Assembly (NCBI GenBank): GCA_026120185.1
Contig: JANUWF010000008.1
Coordinates: forward strand, 5,208,001 to 5,272,000
Length of the DNA: 64,000 bases
DNA from: Voacanga thouarsii
Taxonomy: Eukaryota; Streptophyta; Magnoliopsida; Gentianales; Apocynaceae
Direction: 5' to 3'
This document shows positions 58,500 through 64,000 of the stretch, one piece after another; positions within the stretch are counted from its first letter, which is position 1; each line of letters opens with the position of its first letter. Both the position numbers and the translations under genes were made by a program. The notes beneath the pieces were generated by a model, which saw nothing but the letters and a program-made list of their open reading frames with translations, was not told where the DNA came from and searched no databases.

Positions 58500-59012
58500 T
58501 ATGGATTCCTAAAATCATTCTGCAGTGTTTATCTATTGAAGACTGTGTCTCCTTTCCAAGTTCTAAGAGTTGTGTTATTTCTAAGATTTCTTTCTTAGTT
58601 TCTTCTAAGATTTGTTTATTTTCTATTTTGGGACTTAATGTTCCCAATATTTAACTTAAATCTTCTTTAGTAAGAAGATTTCTAAGTTTTTTCATATGCA
58701 TACTTTTTTTTATGAAATCTAAATTAGACTTTAATTGTTCTATTTCTAAAATAATTTTGTCTCTAATTTCTAAATGCTTTTTTGAGAAATCATTTAAGAC
58801 TAGGTTTTGTTTAATTGATTGTTCAAGACAATATTTATCAGATCTATTATCAGATTGAGTTGACTATCTGATCCTTGGTACAAGTGATCGAAATTATATT
58901 TTGAAATTGGTCTCTCAAAACTACACCATATTTGATGTTTATCTAAACTTGTCTTTTGGAGAAAAGTCCTTTCTACAAGGTCTAAGTTTTCTAACTTCTT
59001 TTTCCTTTCCAT
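58500..59012 (-). pseudogene. EPRV-C small ORF 1
   Basis: A 70-codon frame (59012-58800, MERKKKLENLDLVERTF...) continues after a stop and frameshift into Lys/Glu/Leu-rich helix-like residues (about 58795-58510: HLEIRDKIILEIEQLKSNL; ILEETKKEILEITQLLEL). Its place as the first ORF before ORF 2 and the polyprotein fits ORF 1 of badna- and tungro-like viruses, whose function is little known. No diagnostic motif is seen. Confidence 0.5.
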
Positions 59013-59640
59013 TCTATCAAATTATTCTGTCTTTAAAGAATAGAAACATGCCTTCTTTATAAATTATCCTAGATGAGTGTTATCTATCCTCTTATGCAAA
59101 TTACTAGTTGAGTTTTTCTTGGGCTTATTAGTCTTATTTTCTTGGCATACAAGAGCTCACACCATTGGACCTATATGTTGCCCCTCTTGGGTCTTATGCG
59201 AAGCCTCTAGATTCTTTTGCCCTTCCGCCAATACTTTCAACTTTACACCACAAGCACAATTAATAACCGCAGAATTAAGATAATAGTTCGTGTAACATAA
59301 TCTGTATCAGCATGCTTGTTACTCTAACAAAGACAATGAGTACGTAGCTTTGTTTCAACAGCAAGGAATTATGTTCCTCGAGCTCGTAAGCTCTTCCGGT
59401 GGCACGTTTGTTTTCCAGCTGATATACTCAAATATGAAAAAGAAGTATAAGCTAAAATACCAGAATTACAGATAAACAAGAAGTTGATTACATCAAAATG
59501 GAGAGTCTTGAGAGATCAAGGATCTCACTACTCCATATTATATTTCATTACCTGATTACAATATAGAAGTTTACAGACTCAGGTACTACTGATACAAGGG
59601 AGCAATCCACACCGTGCCAGTAATTTACACCAACTCTATG
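59013..59640 (-). other. EPRV-C leader region
   Basis: About 630 bases lie upstream of ORF 1 with no recognised coding content; a few short frames are present. Its length suits the long leader between the primer site and ORF 1 in badna-like genomes. Confidence 0.45.
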
Positions 59641-59656
59641 ACTAGCTCTAATACCA
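59641..59656 (-). promoter_or_regulatory. tRNA-Met-type primer-site-like sequence at the right end of EPRV-C
   Basis: On the minus strand it reads TGGTATTAGAGCTAGT, one base from TGGTATCAGAGC, the plant pararetrovirus minus-strand primer site. It lies about 630 bases before ORF 1, as in badna-like genomes. On its other side the TRIM-like repeat starts directly (cttaaa), and that repeat normally has its own tggtatcagagcc at this point. The site is therefore shared by both. Confidence 0.55.
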
Positions 59657-60018
59657 TTTAAGGAAGCCAATTCTCCCACAAAAACTAGCTTTCATGGGAG
59701 CGACCCAGAATCTACTTACTTTGTCCCCATTTAAGGTAGCCAATTCTCCCACAAAAGCTAGCTGTTATGGAAGCGACTCAGAATCACTTACTTTGTCCAC
59801 CACGCTTCGTTGTGCAACTTTAACCTGCACCGTTGCCACTCTAACCCGCACCGTTGGGGTTCTGATCCCCATTGGCACTTGACTAAGTGCGTTGGCAGTT
59901 GGCGAGAATCGAACCCAAAACGTGGGGCGTAAGATGGGCTCTGATACTATTTAAGGAAGCCAATTCTCCCACAAAAGCTAGTTGTCATGGGAGTGACTCA
60001 GAATCTACTTACTTTGTC
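59657..60018 (-). mobile_element. TRIM-like repeats, minus orientation (right of EPRV-C)
   Basis: It contains a terminal-repeat segment (59657-59727), then a full unit with accacgcttcgttgtgcaac, the complement of the ggttcgattctcgcc stretch and ggctctgatacta (primer site, about 59936-59950), then another terminal repeat. It is the same family as 47152-47438. The orientation flips at about 60018. Confidence 0.6.
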
Positions 60019-60552
60019 CTCGCTCCCATGACAAGCTAGCTTTGTGGGAGAATTGTCTTCCTTAAATGGTATTAGAGCCTATCTTACACCCCACGTCTCG
60101 GGTTCGATTCTCGCCAAGTGCCAATGTGCTCAGCCAAGTGCCAACGAGGATAATAACCCCAATGGTGTGGGTTAGAGTGGCAACGGTATGGGTTAGAGTT
60201 GCACAACGAAGCGTGGTGGACAAAGTAAGTAGATTCTGAGTCGCTCCCATGACAAGCTAGCTTTTGTGGGAGAATTGGCTTCTGAGTCGCAACTATGATA
60301 GCTAGCTTTTGTGGGAGAATTAGTTTCCTTAAATGGTATCAGAGCCTATCTTAGGCCCCATGTCTCGGGTTCGATTCTTGCCAAGTGCCAACGTGTTCAG
60401 CCAAGTGCCAACGGGGATAATAACCCCAATGGTGCAGGTTAGAGTGGCAACGGTGTGGGTTAGAGTTGCACAATGAAGCGTGGTGGACAAAGTAAATAGA
60501 TTTTGAGTTGCTCCCATGACAGCTAGCTTTTGTGGAAGAATTGGCTTCCTAA
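60019..60552 (+). mobile_element. TRIM-like repeats, plus orientation, two tandem units
   Basis: The primer-site-like tggtattagagcctatc (60067) and tggtatcagagcctatc (60336) each follow a copy of ttgtgggagaattg(g)cttccttaaa; cgggttcgattctcgcc and cgggttcgattcttgcc occur at 60108 and 60367. With the preceding minus-strand repeats this forms an inverted repeat of roughly 240 bases on each side of 60018. Confidence 0.6.
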
Positions 60553-60731
60553 GGTTAGAGATTAGTTAAGGGCATTTGACAAAAATTAATCCACCTTTGC
60601 AAGGATAGGAATTCTTGGCATTTTGCATGAATTCTAAAACTAACTACTCAAAGTAATCACATCCATGATGAGTTTCCTAATTGATTTCATGATATATGTC
60701 TAAAAACTTGGTAATTTTTTAATTGGTCTTG

Positions 60732-61162
60732 TGATGCGTAAATTTTAGGTGTATAAAAATCATTAAATTTAAATCCATCCCCAATCAAGTTTTAATTAAA
60801 ACATTAATCCCAAATTACATATACGAGAAAGTATACTCATCGCAAGCATAGTATAGGAAATTATCGAGTATCGATCCTCAAAAGAATAAGTACACACTAA
60901 TCACTTTTCTTTCATTGTTTAACCGACCCAATAAAGTGATAAAATAATGAAAAGAAAAAAATAGGCAAATATATATATATAACTCAAGGATGCAATTTTA
61001 TGTAACTAGACACTCATCTTAGAAACATAACATTGAATCACTTAGCATTCATCACAATGAATTGTCATCTTAACATCATGAAGGAACTTAATTGAAATTT
61101 AATCATTTCCCAAGTCATGAACTCACTTATGTAGACTCCACTTTTTTCTCAATCCATGGAAC
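60732..61162 (-). repeat. Athila LTR fragment
   Basis: tgatgcgtaaattttaggtgtataaaaatcat and caatcaagttttaattaaaacattaat match, in order, the reverse complement of the 3' end of the LTRs at 24511 and 36826. It breaks at 61162, where a copia LTR begins. The 178 bases before it (60553-60731) have no recognised feature. Confidence 0.75.
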
Positions 61163-62919
61163 TGTTGAAAAGTATGCCCTTAAAGACTATGTATTCTGCG
61201 TAAACATATTGAAATAAAATGTTTATTTATTAAATTTAGTTTGTTTCTTATATTATTACACATTTAAAGGTCTAAGTATGACAAGTAATGGTCAATTTGT
61301 TGAGTCGTTATTCACAGTAAGATATATACCATGGGTACTTGTCATATAAGTAAAATTAAGTTCTTAGTTGTTTGATAGAACTGGGCATTTCATCAAAGTA
61401 AGACTATAATGCCATGATTTTCAATGAGGGATGGTTTACCTTGAATCAGTGAGTAATTCACTCATATCATAGGCATAATCATATTTTGAATACGTAGAAT
61501 TGGATCTATAATTGTGGTCTCTCTTAAAGTACTGTAATTATAGAGACCAGACTATTGCTACTACAGTGCGAATGGATACTTTCATACTTGAGTATGAGTT
61601 GGTAGTCTGGCGAAGCTAGGGTTTTGTACTTTGATGTATGTTGGGTGAGATTTATTTTGTGAGATTAATATACTTGTATGTTAGGTGTATTACTCCAATT
61701 AGTTAAGACAGACTTATGCAACAGAGTTTCTACACTTCACTTAGTGAAGTTAAATTACCCCCTTGTGATTGTCCATGATAATCTAATGATCCAGGACCCT
61801 ATGAACGTGACTCCAAAATGTGTGCTTTTGGGTAGCTTCCAATAATCAGCAAGAACATTCAAGTGGATCATGGATTATTGGACTAGAGATCTAAGAATGG
61901 TAGATGTCTTTGAAATGTGTGTTAGTACATTTATCCTGTTTTGTTGATGGGTGTTATATAGAGGGGTATTTTCATCATTTCACCTGTAGGTCAGAGACAT
62001 TGCTTTAACAATATTATTCATGGGGTCAATATTTCTATATAGTGATAAATGAAGATATCTAAAATGATCAAATGCGACTATTTAATAGTATGGACATTTT
62101 GGTCATTTTAGTAGCCATGAATAATATATCTCTTGGTCCCCGAAGTAGCTCAAGTAACCTTGGTGTTGTTTAGACATAATTTGAGCTAAATGGATAATTA
62201 TTTAAAAGAGAAATAAAATTTATTTTAATTATAATTAATTAATTAGTCTTGGGTTTTGATAAGACCCAGAAAAAATAATTAATTAAGAGAATTGGGCAGA
62301 TATATGTTGACATATATTAAGAGTCCAATTAGAATTAATTAATTAGCCTTGGATATTTAATAAGGCCGAGAAAAGATAATTAATTAATTAAGTGGAATGG
62401 GCTAGTCATGCGCTGTTTTTTTTTTTTTTTAGCACAACACCGAGCCCAATTGGGCTGGTGATTTCGGCCATTAGGGCTTTGGAAGCCCTAAGGCTGGTGG
62501 AAATATGTAGGGAAAAAAAAAAAGCATTGAGTAATAATTCTGGAGTGTGTGCCGCCTCCTCTGGTTTTTTCTCTTCCAACTTCTTTCTCTTCCTTCTCTC
62601 TGGTAAAATGATTTTATCCAGAAAAAGAGCTCTCACCAAGCTAACGCCTAGAGCAAGGTAGAGTCATACTCCAGAAGACGAAGAGAAGAAGCTTAGCAAT
62701 GCTTAATGCATAGAAGTAGAAGATTGTCAAGAGTTCCAATTGAATAGCAAGTGTTTCTTCCTCCCTTTCCAACGCAAGAGGTTCCAATGCAACTCAGCCC
62801 CTTGTTGGTTAATCTGCACCCAAATAAGAAAAAATAAGTACTCTCTCCTAGATGTGACTCAAAAAATAGAAAATTTCCCGCTGCATTTTCTTTGATGTTT
62901 TCCGTTTTGATCCTTTAAG
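61163..62919 (+). repeat. Copia 5' LTR, plus strand
   Basis: It begins tgttgaaaagtatgccctt and is followed at 62920 by a primer site. Shared blocks with the reverse-strand copia LTRs include cttttagtagccat, the aattaattaattag tracts and gagtatgagttggtagtctgg. It is probably the 5' LTR of a copia element continuing beyond the window. Confidence 0.75.
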
Positions 62920-62932
62920 TGGTATTAGAGAC
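62920..62932 (+). promoter_or_regulatory. Copia primer binding site (tRNA-Met type, degraded)
   Basis: It reads tggtattagagac, two mismatches from tggtatcagagcc, directly after the LTR. Confidence 0.65.
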
Positions 62933-64000
62933 ACAGTTTTCATCTAGGAGCATGTACTAAGGTTAAAATTGGAAAAAAAAAAGTGTTTCCTTTACTATTA
63001 AAAAAATGAATCTTTTGTGAATTCATGTGATCCCCCATACATTAGTTTCTTAAGTTCATGTACGCCTCACGGTTAGGCGCATAGGATCATGTATTCTAAT
63101 GGTTTTCCTATTACTTTTATGGTTTTAAGTAGATTCATTGTACGCCTCGTGGTTAGAGGCATAGGCACTTGTAAAGGCATGTTTTTTATGCCTGGTTTTT
63201 CATTTTGTTGTATTCTTTTAACCTATAAATCTTCAAGACTAAAGAACGTGATTGTTGGAATTTTTTTAGGGGCAAAAAGTGGCTAAAAAGCAAGATTTTT
63301 TCAGAAATCGACGAACTCCAGAAGGACCTAGTGCCAAGTGGGCTGATCGGACCAAGTGCCAAGTCCATTCTACCTAGCTAGAGGTTTTGGAGAAACAGTT
63401 TGGACCCGGTGCCAGGTAGGCCCAACAAACTAGGCACTAGGTCCACTTTGTCTAGAGGTAGTTGTGTACAAATTGTCCTTGAAGAGGGAGAGCGCTGCTA
63501 GAGTTCTGTACATCAATTTTTCCTTGATGTAATCATGTTTTGATATATTGTATGAGGTTAATTTACTGCAATAGTTTTATTTATCTATGGACGAATAATT
63601 TGCATGAAAATGAATGGTAAAGTATGGAACTACCATAGGATTAAACAAGAACATTAATTTTTTAATTCTTAATGTTTAATTTATTGTTTGGTTACTTAGG
63701 AATAAATGAATAGTTTGAGCATGAAAAAGTTTACTTTTTTTTAGCATGCTTATTTCATTTTTGTGATTAAATGCATGAGTTCTTGTGAGACCAAAGTCTT
63801 ACTAGATAGGAAGCTCTTTGATAAAACGTTTTAATCTAAGAAATTTTAAAAAATAAAAGAGTTCATGGTTTATTCTCTTAAAGAATTTAATCATTGACAT
63901 AGAGAATAATATTGAACCTAATGTTATTTAATAAAGTTTTACTTGGTTATCAACTTAGAATAGTAAAATAAATTCATAGTTTATTCTCTCAAAAGATTTA
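62933..64000 (+). other. Copia leader and unassigned sequence to the window end
   Basis: No gag is seen. A repeated gtacgcctc.cggttag motif occurs at 63060 and 63140. At 63320-63460 gtgccaagt/ggtgccagg motifs resemble those in Athila LTRs, so an unrelated piece may be present. From 63780 the text repeats blocks also seen in the copia leader at 16345-17000 (gaccaaagtct; aaataaattcatag), supporting the same copia family. Confidence 0.4.

Noticed and set aside
59936..60380. Possible tRNA-Met genes (ctctgatacca and ggttcgattc motifs)
   Set aside because: The motifs match primer sites and a B-box-like stretch but no acceptor or anticodon stem can be formed around them.

Overview
The window looks like repeat-rich intergenic DNA from a flowering plant, probably a eudicot. 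It is AT-rich and consists almost entirely of LTR retrotransposons nested in one another, plus three separate stretches derived from endogenous pararetroviruses (Caulimoviridae-like; EPRV-A, -B and -C below). I found no convincing host gene, rRNA or tRNA gene, CRISPR array or bacterial-style operon. Nearly every coding stretch is broken by stops and frameshifts. Boundaries fixed by LTR ends or target-site duplications (TSDs) are exact to a few bases; the others are approximate.

1-24 kb. A non-autonomous Athila-type Ty3/gypsy element (1-5953; its 5' LTR starts just outside the window) abuts a decayed chromovirus. The chromovirus runs gag, protease, RT, RNase H, integrase, chromodomain (about 6060-11178), followed by a 3' LTR that starts at 11219. 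That LTR is split in three by a reverse-strand Ty1/copia element (13603-19460) and by a solo LTR of a related chromovirus (19647-23081, TSD gtact). It ends at 24076.

24-46 kb. A 3' Athila LTR (24511-25940) sits against a reverse-strand Ty3/gypsy RT fragment. Then come a copia LTR fragment, a ~150-bp tandem repeat and a TA-rich microsatellite. EPRV-A (28.5-31 kb) and EPRV-B (32.7-36.6 kb), both on the minus strand, are separated by a copia LTR (30980-32719). A second Ty3/gypsy pol (36755-45307, plus strand, CRM-like) is cut by an Athila solo LTR (36826-38647, TSD caaat) and by a 4.3-kb chromovirus solo LTR (39485-43794, TSD gcaga).

46.7-59.7 kb. EPRV-C is the best preserved. Read on the minus strand from about 59.0 kb downward it has two small ORFs, then a polyprotein (movement protein, coat protein, CCHC knuckle, a badnavirus-type Cys signature, protease, RT, RNase H), then an intact 332-codon ORF, then a promoter-like region with four 54-bp repeats. 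A copia LTR interrupts it. Its left end carries an extra, partly inverted copy of the coat-protein region with a TRIM-like repeat at the breakpoint. Its right end stops at a tRNA-Met primer-binding-site-like sequence joined to a palindromic cluster of the same TRIM-like repeats.

60.7-64 kb. A reverse Athila LTR fragment is interrupted by the 5' LTR, primer site and leader of another copia element of the same type as the one at 13.6-19.5 kb.

Nothing here works together as a cell pathway. The layout records successive insertion, LTR-LTR recombination and viral integration. The items most worth a second look are the three pararetroviral promoter modules, each with its own tandem repeat, the intact 332-codon ORF of EPRV-C, the TRIM/EPRV junctions, and the Athila LTR found at the same RT codon in two gypsy copies.
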